A stretch of DNA of 64,000 nt from Stenotrophomonas tumulicola (GTDB lineage: Bacteria; Pseudomonadota; Gammaproteobacteria; Xanthomonadales; Xanthomonadaceae). A program made the position numbers and the translations under genes. Positions 33,769-42,935 of the stretch are shown here, piece by piece. The stretch spans positions 186,001 to 250,000 of the forward strand of contig NZ_JACGXS010000002.1 in assembly GCF_014117215.1 (NCBI RefSeq), written 5' to 3'. Below the pieces are notes generated by a model. That model searched no databases. It saw nothing but the letters and a program-made list of their open reading frames with translations, and was not told the DNA's origin. Position 1 is the first letter of the stretch, and the number at the start of each line of letters is the position of its first letter.

Positions 33769-33851
33769 ACCCGGTACCCTTTTTGTGCCGTATTGTGCGT
33801 GTTTTTCAGCATGGTTACATTGTTAGCCCCAGTCACAATTATATACCGGGT
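33769..33851. promoter_or_regulatory. HxlR/azoR divergent control region with inverted half-sites
   Basis: ACCCGGT (33769-33775) and its complement ACCGGGT (33845-33851) flank the shared intergenic region, each next to one gene start. Between them is AT-rich promoter-like sequence. This suits a dimeric HxlR protein binding at both ends. Confidence 0.45.
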
Positions 33852-33858
33852 GCCTACC

Positions 33859-34467
33859 ATGTTACTTCTCCACGTCAACGCCAGCATCCTGAGTGAACAG
33901 TCGGTCAGCCGACAGCTTACGGCGGCCATCGTCCAGCGCTTCACCGATACCGATCCCTCACTCCAGGTGACGGCCTACGACCTTGTCGCCCAACCCGTGG
34001 GCCACCTGTCCAACGCCGAATTCCTTGCCTTCCAGGGCCTGGAGCCGGAAGCCCCGGATGCCAGGCAGGCGGTAGCCGGCAATGCGGGCATCCTCAACGA
34101 CTTCCTCGCTGCCGATGTCGTTGTCATCGGTGCACCGATGTACAACTTTTCGCTGCCTTCGCAGCTCCGGACATGGCTGGATCGTCTCGCGGTGCCGGGC
34201 AGGACTTTCCGTTACACCGAAAGTGGCGTCGAAGGCCTGGCAGCGGGCAAGCGCGTGATCATCGCTTCCACGCGTGGCGGCCTTTATGGCGAAGGTACGC
34301 CGATGGCCATGCTCGATCATCAAGAAACCTATCTGCGTGGCTTCTTCGGTTTCCTCGGTATAACCGACATCACCTTTGTCCGCGCCGAGGGCCTGGCGTT
34401 CGGGCCGGATGCCCGTGCCGCAGCCATCAGTGCCGCGGTGGCCGATGTGCAGCAACTGGCTGCATGA
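33859..34467 (+). CDS. azoR: FMN-dependent NAD(P)H azoreductase/quinone reductase
   Basis: A 202-residue flavodoxin-fold protein. Family motifs are APMYNFSLPSQLRTWLDRL near residue 95, the STRGG phosphate/FMN segment near 137, and the C-terminal core. AzoR reduces quinones and azo compounds by two electrons, limiting electrophile stress. ATG 33859 gives the family start MLLLHVNAS; an upstream in-frame ATG would run through the control region. Control by the divergent HxlR regulator is expected. Confidence 0.93.
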   Translation: MLLLHVNASILSEQSVSRQLTAAIVQRFTDTDPSLQVTAYDLVAQPVGHLSNAEFLAFQGLEPEAPDARQAVAGNAGILNDFLAADVVVIGAPMYNFSLPSQLRTWLDRLAVPGRTFRYTESGVEGLAAGKRVIIASTRGGLYGEGTPMAMLDHQETYLRGFFGFLGITDITFVRAEGLAFGPDARAAAISAAVADVQQLAA

Positions 34468-34685
34468 CATCAATCCGGAAGCCAGCTTGGATACTTCGTA
34501 TTTGACTGTCGTGGCAGCAGGCCCTTAGCATCACCACGCGCCAGCAAGCTGGCTCTCCCCGCGTAGCGCACCCTGCATCCAGGGTGGCTCCCCCCCGGAT
34601 GGGGCGCACGACGGACGCACACAGTCCGCCGACATCGCGTTGATGACACTTCCCGCACCGGCAGTCGTTGCCGGCAGTCAGGGTC

Positions 34686-34706
34686 CGGCCGGAATCCTTC
34701 CGGCCG
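34686..34706 (+). terminator. Hairpin downstream of azoR
   Basis: A perfect 9-bp stem (CGGCCGGAA / TTCCGGCCG) with a 3-nt loop, followed by CTATT. A second hairpin follows 12 bp later. Confidence 0.4.
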
Positions 34707-34718
34707 CTATTCCCATGG

Positions 34719-34743
34719 GCGCCGCGCAGGCTCTGCGCGGCGC
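34719..34743. terminator. Strong GC hairpin upstream of betT
   Basis: A perfect 11-bp stem (GCGCCGCGCAG / CTGCGCGGCGC) with a 3-nt loop. Its stability suggests termination or transcript-end protection between azoR and betT. Confidence 0.45.
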
Positions 34744-34854
34744 GCTGTCATTGGCATTTCAGGCAGTTTCGCCTGCGGATGGAGAGGAAAGGATCGGTTT
34801 TCGATCGTAACCGGCTCGTAGTCCGCTGCGGGCCCCTGAGGAAAAGAGTAAAGC

Positions 34855-37146
34855 ATGCCTATCAAGCCACCCGACGACGAACGTCCTGAATCCGCCCGGC
34901 CGGAGAGGCAGGAACCAGGGGCGTCGGTGGGAAAAACGCATCCGCCGCTTGAGCGCAGCCGGTTCGGCGGCACCCAGCACCGCCATGAGCGGCATGAAGA
35001 GGACGAGGCGCCGGTATCGCGCAGCGACCTCAGCCGGGGGCCGCAGGAACTGCTGGAGGATCGCGCGGCGCGCATCAACTGGCGCGTGCTGCTGGTGTCG
35101 TCGCTGGTGATCCTGGCTTTCTCGGTATGGGCCATCCTCATCCCCGACGACGCGCGCGCCACCATGAAGTCCGCCGTCGACTGGATTGCAACGAACCTGG
35201 GCTGGTACTACGTGCTCACCATGTCGCTGGTGACCGGCTTCGTGCTGTGGGTCGCTTTTTCCAAGGAGGGAAGCGTGCGGCTTGGCCCCGACCATTCGCG
35301 GCCGCAGTACAAACTGACGACCTGGGTGGCGATGTTGTTCGCCGCCGGTGTTGGCATCGACATGCTTTTCTATTCGGTCACCGGCCCGGTGGTGCAGTAC
35401 CTGTCCCCGCCAGCGGGGCAGGGCGGCACGGCCGAGGCGATGCAGGATGCCGTGGTCTGGACGATGTTCCATTACGGCATCGCCGGATGGGCGATGTACG
35501 CGCTGCTCGGCATGGCGATGGGCTATTTCGCATACCGCTGGGGCATGCCACTGTCGATCCGCGCAGCGCTCTATCCGCTGCTGGGCAAGCGCGTGCGTGG
35601 TTCGCTGGGCGATGGCATCAGCATCATCGCGCTGGTCGGCACCGTGTTCGGCGTGGCGACGTCGATGGGCATCGGCGTGGTCCTGCTGAGCGTTGGTTTC
35701 TCGCTGATCTTCGGGCTGGAACAAGGCATCGCACTGCAGATCGCATTGGTGATCGGGGCGGTGCTGCTGACCATTGCGGCCACCACGTCCGGCGTGGACC
35801 GCGGCATCCGCTGGATATCCGAGCTGAACCTGTGGAGCGCGGTGGCGATGATGCTCTACATCCTCGTCACCGGGCAGACTGCGTTCCTGTTGAACGCGCT
35901 GGTGGAGAACATCGGCCAGTTCCTGGTCACGCTGCCGGCGCGCACGCTGCAGACATTTGCCTACGAGCCCGGCGGCGCCCAGTGGATGGGGGGCTGGACG
36001 CTGTTCTTCTGGGCGTTCTGGCTCGCATGGGGGCCGTTCGTGGGGGTATTCCTTGCGCGCATCTCGCGCGGGCGCACGTTGCGTGAGTTCGTGATCGCTG
36101 CGATCACCGCGCCGGTGCTGTGCGACTTCATCATCGTGTCGCTGTTCGGCAATTCGGCGCTGTTCCAGGTGCTGCAGGGCAATACCAGCTTCGCCGAGCT
36201 GGCGGTACATAGCCCGGAGCGGGGTTGGTATGCGCTGCTGGGCATGTTCCCGGGGGCGATGTTCCTGACCGGCCTGGCCACGCTGTCGGGGTTGCTGTTC
36301 TACCTGACCAGCGCCAATTCGGGTGCGATGGTGATGTCGAATTTCTCCGCCTCCATACCGGATCCGTCGCAGGACGGACCGAAGTGGCTACGCATCTTCT
36401 GGGCCGTGCTCACCGCCGTGCTGGCGGTGGCGATGCTGCTGGCCGGCGGCGTTACGACGATGGAATATGCCACGCTCATCTTCGCGCTGCCGGTGACCAT
36501 CATCGCGTTCCTGGTGATGGCATCCTTCTACAAAGTGCTGCGGATGGAGCGTGCAGAGCGCGAAGGGCAGGTACTGCACAAGCGTTCCATCGCCCCGATC
36601 GGCGGCCACCTGCCGGAGCGGTCGTGGAAGCAGCGGCTCGAGCAGCTGCGCGCGTTCCCGTCGTTGCGCCAGGTCAACCAGTTCCTCGAACGCACCGTGC
36701 GGCCTGCGCTTGACGACGTTGCCACCGAGTTCCGCAACCAGGGTTATGACGTCGAGCGCGGCGGCATGACCAATGCGAAAGACATCGAGGAACCCATGCT
36801 GAGGGTATCGATGGATGCGTTCCGGGCCTTCCACTACCAGGTGGCCATCGTCGAAGCGCCGGTGCCGATGTTCAGTGGCCGCATGTCGCGTGAAACCGAT
36901 GTGTACTACCGCCTTGAAGTGTTCACCCAGACCGGTTCGGGCGGCTACGACCTGATGGGGCTGACCCGGCAGCAGATCATCGATGATGTGCTGGATCGCT
37001 ACGAAGCGCACCTGGCCTTCCTCACCGTCTCCTCGGAAACCGATGCGGCATCGGTGCTTACGCCGCGGGTAGCACCGCAGAACCAATGGTCGGCCGTGCC
37101 CAGGGATGCCGGGGATGTCCAGGATCTGGACGGCGGACAAAAATGA
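34855..37146 (+). CDS. betT: BCCT-family choline/betaine transporter with long regulatory tail
   Basis: A 763-residue transporter. About 75 charged N-terminal residues precede 12 helices of the BCCT fold. The family glycine-rich region (FAAGVGIDMLFYSVTGP) and the Trp-rich segment (FWAFWLAWGPFVGVFLARIS) are clear. A C-terminal hydrophilic domain of about 200 residues is of the BetT type, known to sense osmotic state. It imports choline or related osmolytes with sodium or protons. No bet oxidation genes are adjacent. The substrate call (choline) is by similarity only. Confidence 0.92.
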   Translation: MPIKPPDDERPESARPERQEPGASVGKTHPPLERSRFGGTQHRHERHEEDEAPVSRSDLSRGPQELLEDRAARINWRVLLVSSLVILAFSVWAILIPDDARATMKSAVDWIATNLGWYYVLTMSLVTGFVLWVAFSKEGSVRLGPDHSRPQYKLTTWVAMLFAAGVGIDMLFYSVTGPVVQYLSPPAGQGGTAEAMQDAVVWTMFHYGIAGWAMYALLGMAMGYFAYRWGMPLSIRAALYPLLGKRVRGSLGDGISIIALVGTVFGVATSMGIGVVLLSVGFSLIFGLEQGIALQIALVIGAVLLTIAATTSGVDRGIRWISELNLWSAVAMMLYILVTGQTAFLLNALVENIGQFLVTLPARTLQTFAYEPGGAQWMGGWTLFFWAFWLAWGPFVGVFLARISRGRTLREFVIAAITAPVLCDFIIVSLFGNSALFQVLQGNTSFAELAVHSPERGWYALLGMFPGAMFLTGLATLSGLLFYLTSANSGAMVMSNFSASIPDPSQDGPKWLRIFWAVLTAVLAVAMLLAGGVTTMEYATLIFALPVTIIAFLVMASFYKVLRMERAEREGQVLHKRSIAPIGGHLPERSWKQRLEQLRAFPSLRQVNQFLERTVRPALDDVATEFRNQGYDVERGGMTNAKDIEEPMLRVSMDAFRAFHYQVAIVEAPVPMFSGRMSRETDVYYRLEVFTQTGSGGYDLMGLTRQQIIDDVLDRYEAHLAFLTVSSETDAASVLTPRVAPQNQWSAVPRDAGDVQDLDGGQK

Positions 37147-37191
37147 TGCCGTAGGGCATCACAATCCCCATCACATGGAAATGGCAGCATC

Positions 37192-37213
37192 GACGGATGT
37201 CCGGACATCCGTC
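37192..37213. promoter_or_regulatory. Perfect 22-bp palindrome before the DUF2231 gene
   Basis: GACGGATGTCC and its exact complement GGACATCCGTC abut at 37192-37213, ending just before the ribosome-binding site GAGGAGA and 16 nt before ATG 37229. It may be an operator or an RNA hairpin controlling access to the start. A second small hairpin (GATGCC/GGCATC) at 37145-37160 overlaps the betT stop. Confidence 0.6.
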
Positions 37214-37228
37214 CATGAGGAGACTGCC

Positions 37229-37645
37229 ATGGCTTCGACTGCCGTTCCGGCCCGACCAAGGGCCATCCACCCGTTCCACGCCGCCGTGCTGGGTGGGGTG
37301 TTGCCACTGTTCCTCGGTGCCCTGCTTGCCGACTATGCGTACTGGAGCAGCCATGAGATCCAGTGGAGCAACTTCGCGGCCTGGCTGTTGATCGGTGCGA
37401 TGGTGCTGGCCAGCCTTGCGCTGGTGTGCGCGATCGTCGGGATCGTTCGTCGTAGTGGCCAGTTCGTCTACCTCGTCGTGCTGGCCGCTACGTGGGTGGT
37501 GGGCTTTTTCGATGCGCTGCATCATGCCCGCGACGCCTGGGCGATCATGCCCACTGCGCTGGTGCTGTCGGGGATCGTTACCGTGCTGGCATTGATTGCG
37601 ACCTGGATGGGATTTTCGAGCCTGCGCGCGGGAGGTGCACGATGA
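37229..37645 (+). CDS. DUF2231-family four-helix membrane protein
   Basis: A 138-residue inner-membrane protein with four hydrophobic segments and the motif AIHPFHAAVLGGVLPLFLGA near the start, which carries the conserved HP(F)H residues of DUF2231. The family is found beside redox proteins and may bind haem or metal. ATG 37229 follows GAGGAGA. Its stop overlaps the start of the PQQ-dehydrogenase-like gene as ATGA, so the two are translated together and probably act together at the inner membrane. Confidence 0.87.
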   Translation: MASTAVPARPRAIHPFHAAVLGGVLPLFLGALLADYAYWSSHEIQWSNFAAWLLIGAMVLASLALVCAIVGIVRRSGQFVYLVVLAATWVVGFFDALHHARDAWAIMPTALVLSGIVTVLALIATWMGFSSLRAGGAR

Positions 37646-38955
37646 AGCGTCAAACGTCCACGGTCATCGTGGTATCCGTTCTCGCCGTGGCGCTGGCTGC
37701 CTGCAGCAAGGCACCCGAGCTCAACCAGTATGGCGCCGACCCTGAACTGCCCAAGCCCAACCGCACGTTGATGCCGGACATGACCATCGCCAAGCCGGCG
37801 ACTTGGGGAGACCGCAAGCCAAGCGTGCCGCAGGGCTACCGCATCACGGCCATCGCCACCGGGCTGGGCATTCCACGGCAGGCATTGGTATTGCCCAACG
37901 GCGATATCCTGGTGGCCGAAGGCCGCGGTGGCAGTGCACCCAACCTCAAGCCCAAGGACGTGATAGCCGGCAGGATCAAGGCCAAGGGCAACACCGCAGT
38001 CAAGGGGGGCAACCGCCTGACGCTGCTGCGCGACGCCGATGGCGATGGCACGTATGAGATGAAGACCGTGTTCGCCGACAAGCTCAACGCGCCGTATGGG
38101 CTGGCCCTGGTCGGCAACGCGTTGTATGTCGCCAACCAGGATGCGCTGGTGCGCTTCGATTACCGCGATGGCCAGACCAGGGCCGACGCGGCGCCGACCA
38201 AGGTCACCGACCTGCCATCGGCCATCAACCACCATTGGACCAAGTCGCTGGCGGCCAGTGCGGATGGGCGCTATCTCTACGTGGGCATCGGCTCCAACAG
38301 CAACATCACCGAGCGTGGAATGACCGCCGAAGTCGAGCGGGCGCGGGTCTGGCAGGTGGATGCCGCGACCGGGGCGCACAGCACCTACGCCACCGGCCTG
38401 CGCAATCCCACCGCGCTGGCGGTGCAGCCAGGCACCGGCACGCTATGGGCGGTGGTCAACGAACGCGATGAGATCGGTCCGAACCTGGTGCCCGACTATC
38501 TCACCTCGGTGCGCGAAGGGGGCTTCTATGGCTGGCCCTACAGTTACTGGGGCCAGCACGTGGACCGCAGGGTGATGCCGCAGGATCCGCAGAAGGTCGC
38601 TTCGGCCATCGTTCCCGATTACGCGCTGGGTTCGCACGTGGCCGCGCTGGGCGTTGCGTTCTCGTCGCCGGCGATGGGGCCGCAGTTCGCCGATGGCGTG
38701 TTCGTCGGCGAGCACGGCAGTTGGAACCGCAATCCGCCGGTTGGCTACAAGGTGGTGTTCGTGCCGTTCCGCGATGGCCGCCCGGCAGGCGATCCGGTCG
38801 ACTTCGTGTCCGGCTTCCATGGCGAGGATGGCATGACCCGTGGCCGCCCGGTGGGTGTCAGCGTCGATCCGCGCGGCGCGCTGATCGTGGCCGATGACCT
38901 TGCCAACACCATCTGGCGGATAGTCCCCGACACGGCTTCTGCTACGCCGGAGTGA
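37642..38955 (+). CDS. PQQ-dependent sugar/aldose dehydrogenase-like lipoprotein
   Basis: A 437-residue lipoprotein (lipobox LAAC, Cys at about residue 21) with a six-bladed beta-propeller of the soluble glucose/L-sorbosone dehydrogenase family. Typical phrases are GLRNPTALAVQPGTGTLWAV, NERDEIGPNLVPDYLTSV and EGGFYGWPYSYWG. Such enzymes oxidise sugars in the periplasm with pyrroloquinoline quinone and pass electrons to the respiratory chain. The coupled DUF2231 membrane protein could be its electron acceptor or anchor partner. Substrate and cofactor use are inferred from the family. Confidence 0.87.
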   Translation: MKRQTSTVIVVSVLAVALAACSKAPELNQYGADPELPKPNRTLMPDMTIAKPATWGDRKPSVPQGYRITAIATGLGIPRQALVLPNGDILVAEGRGGSAPNLKPKDVIAGRIKAKGNTAVKGGNRLTLLRDADGDGTYEMKTVFADKLNAPYGLALVGNALYVANQDALVRFDYRDGQTRADAAPTKVTDLPSAINHHWTKSLAASADGRYLYVGIGSNSNITERGMTAEVERARVWQVDAATGAHSTYATGLRNPTALAVQPGTGTLWAVVNERDEIGPNLVPDYLTSVREGGFYGWPYSYWGQHVDRRVMPQDPQKVASAIVPDYALGSHVAALGVAFSSPAMGPQFADGVFVGEHGSWNRNPPVGYKVVFVPFRDGRPAGDPVDFVSGFHGEDGMTRGRPVGVSVDPRGALIVADDLANTIWRIVPDTASATPE

Positions 38956-38970
38956 GCTGGACGCTTGTGC

Positions 38971-39011
38971 GACCTGCACCCGGGGCCAATGCCTGGCCCC
39001 GGGTGCAGGTC
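38971..39011. terminator. Bidirectional terminator hairpin
   Basis: A perfect 18-bp stem (38971-38988 with 38994-39011) and 5-nt loop lies between the convergent sugar-dehydrogenase and trehalase genes. Its right arm ends inside the treA stop codon (39010-39012). Confidence 0.7.
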
Positions 39012-40623
39012 ATTCTGCTTCCGCGACATCTGCGGCGCTGTCGCACCGCCGCTTCGGCGCACACAGCCGGTCCAGCAGCGCCAGCGTCACGCCGTTGCTC
39101 CAGCCGAATCCATCCTGCAGCGGGTACTCACCGCCGCCGCCGCCTTCGGCCGAACCGTCCACGACATATTTCTCCACCAGTTTCTGCTGGCGGTCATACA
39201 CCGCCTGCACGGTATGCAGGAAGCGCGTGCCCAGCTGGCGCGCCAGGCGGTCCTGGCCCTGGCGTTGCAGGCCGTCTACGGCCACCCACTGCAGCGGTGC
39301 CCAGCCGTTCGGTGCATCCCATTGCTGGCCGGTGGTGACCGTGGTGGTGAGCAGGCCCCCCTGGCGCAGTAGATGCGCCTCCACGCCATCGGCGGTACGA
39401 CGTGACTGCCTGCGCGTGGCGACGTCCAGCCACAGTGGGAACAATGCTGCCGCCGTCAGGCCGGGACGGGTGCTGCCGCTGCGGATATCGCGATCCACGT
39501 ACCAGCCCTGCTGCTCATCCCACAACAACGCATTGATGGCGCGCTGCCGTGCTTCGGCCTGCCGGTTGAAATCGCGTCGCGCAGCGGAATCACCAGCGGC
39601 GCCACTGGCACGCGCGACGGTCTTTTCCAGGTGGAACAACAGGCTGTTCAGATCCACCGGAATGATCTCGGTGGTATGGATGCTGGCCAGGGCGCCGGCA
39701 TCGGCGAGCCAGCGCGAGCTGAAATCCCAGCCAGATTCGGCGCCGGCGCGCAGGTCGCGGTAAACCTGGGATGGGGCTCGGCCTGGTGCCTGTGCCGCAG
39801 TGGCCAGGTCGTCGGTCCACGACTCGGTACGCGGTACCGCGCGGGCATCCCAGTAACGGTTGAGCAGGCTGCCATCGGCGAGCTTCACCGCGCGCGCCTG
39901 CGCAGTGCCGGGTGCCAGGCCATCCGCACCCTGCATCCAGAAGGCGTGTTCCGCACGCAACTGCGGCAGGTAACGGCGGTAGGCGTCGTCGCCCTCGTGG
40001 GTGGCCAGCAGGTCCACCATCAGGCTGAAGAATGGTGGCTGCGAGCGGCTGAGGTAATAGCTGCGGTTGCCGTTGGGAATATGGCCATGGGTGTCGATCT
40101 GGTAGGCGAAGTTGTCCACCATGTCGCGCACCTGTTGCCATTGATTGCTGGAGGCCAGCCCGAGCAGGGTGAAATAGCTGTCCCAGTAGTACACCTCGCG
40201 GAAGCGCCCGCCCGGCACGACATAGGGCTTTGGCAGCGGCAGCAGCGAGCCCTGCGGATCGACCTCGCTGGTCTGTCGTGTCAGCACCGGCCACAGGCCT
40301 TCGATATGCGCGCGCAGTGTCTGTCCTTCGGGCGGCACGTAAGTGGGCGCTTCGCCGGGAAGGATGAAGGTGTCGGCGACGAAGGTTTCCAGCGAGAAGC
40401 CGGGCTGCGATTGCTCGCGCCGCCATGCCTCCAGCAGCACGCTAGGGGCCCGCCGCGGCACGGCATCAGCGAAGGTCTTCTGGTCCGGGAACAGATGCGC
40501 CCCCTGCACCTGCTGGAACAACGGCTGCAGGGTCTGGTCGGGCGGCAGGGGATCGGCAGCGGTGGCCGCCCCCATCCACAGCATCGGCAGCAGCAGGCCG
40601 ATCAGGCAGTTCCGTGAGCGCAT
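39010..40623 (-). CDS. treA: Periplasmic trehalase (GH37)
   Basis: A 537-residue glycosidase with signal peptide (IGLLLPMLWMGAATA). Both GH37 signatures are present: PGGRFREVYYWDSYF near residue 150 and QWDAPNGWAPLQ near 440. The catalytic acid and base can be placed at the Asp of AESGWDFSSRW and the Glu in the Gly-rich EGGGGGEYPL. It hydrolyses trehalose to two glucose units in the periplasm. The leader contains a 28-bp perfect inverted repeat (40641-40718), an unusual structure directly before the gene. Confidence 0.95.
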   Translation of the reverse strand: MRSRNCLIGLLLPMLWMGAATAADPLPPDQTLQPLFQQVQGAHLFPDQKTFADAVPRRAPSVLLEAWRREQSQPGFSLETFVADTFILPGEAPTYVPPEGQTLRAHIEGLWPVLTRQTSEVDPQGSLLPLPKPYVVPGGRFREVYYWDSYFTLLGLASSNQWQQVRDMVDNFAYQIDTHGHIPNGNRSYYLSRSQPPFFSLMVDLLATHEGDDAYRRYLPQLRAEHAFWMQGADGLAPGTAQARAVKLADGSLLNRYWDARAVPRTESWTDDLATAAQAPGRAPSQVYRDLRAGAESGWDFSSRWLADAGALASIHTTEIIPVDLNSLLFHLEKTVARASGAAGDSAARRDFNRQAEARQRAINALLWDEQQGWYVDRDIRSGSTRPGLTAAALFPLWLDVATRRQSRRTADGVEAHLLRQGGLLTTTVTTGQQWDAPNGWAPLQWVAVDGLQRQGQDRLARQLGTRFLHTVQAVYDRQQKLVEKYVVDGSAEGGGGGEYPLQDGFGWSNGVTLALLDRLCAPKRRCDSAADVAEAE

Positions 40624-40640
40624 GCGAAGGCCTCAAGGCA

Positions 40641-40718
40641 AAAAAGGGGACGGAGGGGATTAAGTCGTTTCCAGCATCAGCGTGCAGGATACGACTTAAT
40701 CCCCTCCGTCCCCTTTTT
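40641..40718. repeat. 28-bp perfect inverted repeat with 22-nt loop
   Basis: Arms 40641-40668 and 40691-40718 are exact complements; each contains the phrase GGGGACGGAGGGGATTAAG or its complement. Read leftwards, the arms end in a run of T, as in an intrinsic terminator. It sits between the small membrane gene (whose stop lies in one arm) and treA. The A/T ends and GGGGACGG sequence look like a dispersed Xanthomonadaceae element, but that needs a genome search. Confidence 0.75.
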
Positions 40719-40872
40719 ACGGTTTCGTGCCGTCGTGCGGTTGAATGCGTGCCTTCTCCGCCGAACGCTTCTGCGACAAGCGCACGATCAGCCATACCAG
40801 CAGCCCTATGCCGACCGGAATGGCCAGCAGGACAAGCAGGACAAGCCCGTGCCAGATGCTGAAACCTCCCAT
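40717..40872 (-). CDS. 51-residue single-helix membrane protein
   Basis: A short gene: ATG at 40872, AAGGA 8 nt upstream, stop TAA at 40719-40717. The product starts MGGFSIWHG, has one long hydrophobic helix (VLLVLLAIPVGIGLLVWLIV) and a positively charged tail (RLSQKRSAEKARIQ), so the C-terminus should face the cytoplasm. Function unknown. The ribosome-binding site, composition and helix make it credible. Its transcript would end in the large hairpin upstream of treA. Confidence 0.65.
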   Translation of the reverse strand: MGGFSIWHGLVLLVLLAIPVGIGLLVWLIVRLSQKRSAEKARIQPHDGTKP

Positions 40873-40953
40873 GACGTTCTTCCTTGAGGATGAAGGCCTG
40901 ATGCTAGCATCAGGCGAAATATGTGCGTGGGCACTAGGCAGGGGAGGCGCGCG

Positions 40954-41886
<933 letters not shown>

Positions 41887-41894
41887 TTTCCTGG

Positions 41895-42839
41895 TTACCG
41901 GCTCTGCATTCCTTCGATCCCCGGAATGCTTTCGCGGATTGCATCGAGGAACAACTGCAATCGGGCCGGTCGATGGCGGCCGGCGGGAAACACCAGGTGG
42001 ACCGGCAGCGGCGCCGCTTCCCAGCCCGGCAGCAGTTGCACCAGCCGGCCATGGCGCAGGTCCTCGGCCATCAGCCACGCCGAGCCGATGCCAACTCCCA
42101 GGCCCTCGCGCATGGCCTGGTGCATCACGAACAGGTTGTCGGTGAGCAGGCGGGGCTGGATGGCGATGCGCTCGCTGGTCCTGCCGGTGCCAGCGCCGTG
42201 GCAGGACTGCAGCTGCACGCTCTCGCGATAGAAGCCGGTCAGCGATACCCATGGCATCTGCTGCAGCGCTGACGGCGTGCGTGGCAAGGGATCGGGGGCC
42301 AGTGATGCGGCACAGACCACGATGCGCGGCACGTCGGCCACATGCACTGCCACCACGTCCTGCTGTTCCAGCGCACCGACCCGGATTGCACAGTCCATGC
42401 CTTCGGCAACCAGGTCGACGGGACCATCATGCAGGCGCCATTCCAGGCTGATCCGCGGATACCGGCGCAGGAATGCCAGCATCGGCGGCATCAGTTGGGC
42501 TTGCCCGAACGCGTGGGGCACCAGCACGCGCAGCCGTCCACTGGGCTGCTGCGCGGCGCCCCGCAGGTCCTGTTCGATGCCTTCCCAGCTGTCCAGCAAC
42601 TCGCGTGCGTGCTGCAGGCAGCGCTCGCCGTCGTGGGTGAGCTGCATGCCATGGGTGGAACGTTGCAGCAGGCGCAGGCCGAAATGCTTCTCCAGGGCCT
42701 GCAGGCGTCGGCTGATGGTCGGCTGGGTGGTGCCCAACTGGACCGCTGCCGCCGACAGGCTGCCGGCATCGACGATGCGGACGAAGGTGCGCAGGAGGTC
42801 GATGCGGTCGGCATGGTGGAGGGGAATGGACTTGGTCAT
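41895..42839 (-). CDS. LysR-family regulator
   Basis: A 314-residue LysR protein. The helix-turn-helix lies at about residues 12-70 (GSLSAAAVQLGTTQPTISRR, then LEKHFGLRLLQRST). The C-terminal effector domain belongs to the subgroup with GLGVGIGSAWLM. It is divergent from the MFS gene at 42936 across a 96-bp region and probably controls it. The effector is unknown. Confidence 0.9.
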   Translation of the reverse strand: MTKSIPLHHADRIDLLRTFVRIVDAGSLSAAAVQLGTTQPTISRRLQALEKHFGLRLLQRSTHGMQLTHDGERCLQHARELLDSWEGIEQDLRGAAQQPSGRLRVLVPHAFGQAQLMPPMLAFLRRYPRISLEWRLHDGPVDLVAEGMDCAIRVGALEQQDVVAVHVADVPRIVVCAASLAPDPLPRTPSALQQMPWVSLTGFYRESVQLQSCHGAGTGRTSERIAIQPRLLTDNLFVMHQAMREGLGVGIGSAWLMAEDLRHGRLVQLLPGWEAAPLPVHLVFPAGRHRPARLQLFLDAIRESIPGIEGMQSR

Positions 42840-42935
42840 GCGTAGCGCGTATATGGCTGATGCGGGTGAGCCTACTACAACAAGCCATGCGCCTGGAGGA
42901 GACTGCGCGCCATCGTTTCCAGGGAATCAGTTTCC

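Larger units (their letters stand above)
34468..34854. other. Non-coding region with four hairpins
   Basis: A 387-bp gap without a convincing gene. It holds perfect inverted repeats at 34540-34553 (GCCAGC/GCTGGC), 34569-34586 (CACCCTG/CAGGGTG), 34686-34706 and 34719-34743. The cluster probably includes the azoR terminator and possibly extragenic palindromic repeats. Upstream of betT there is a GAGGA ribosome-binding element. Confidence 0.6.
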
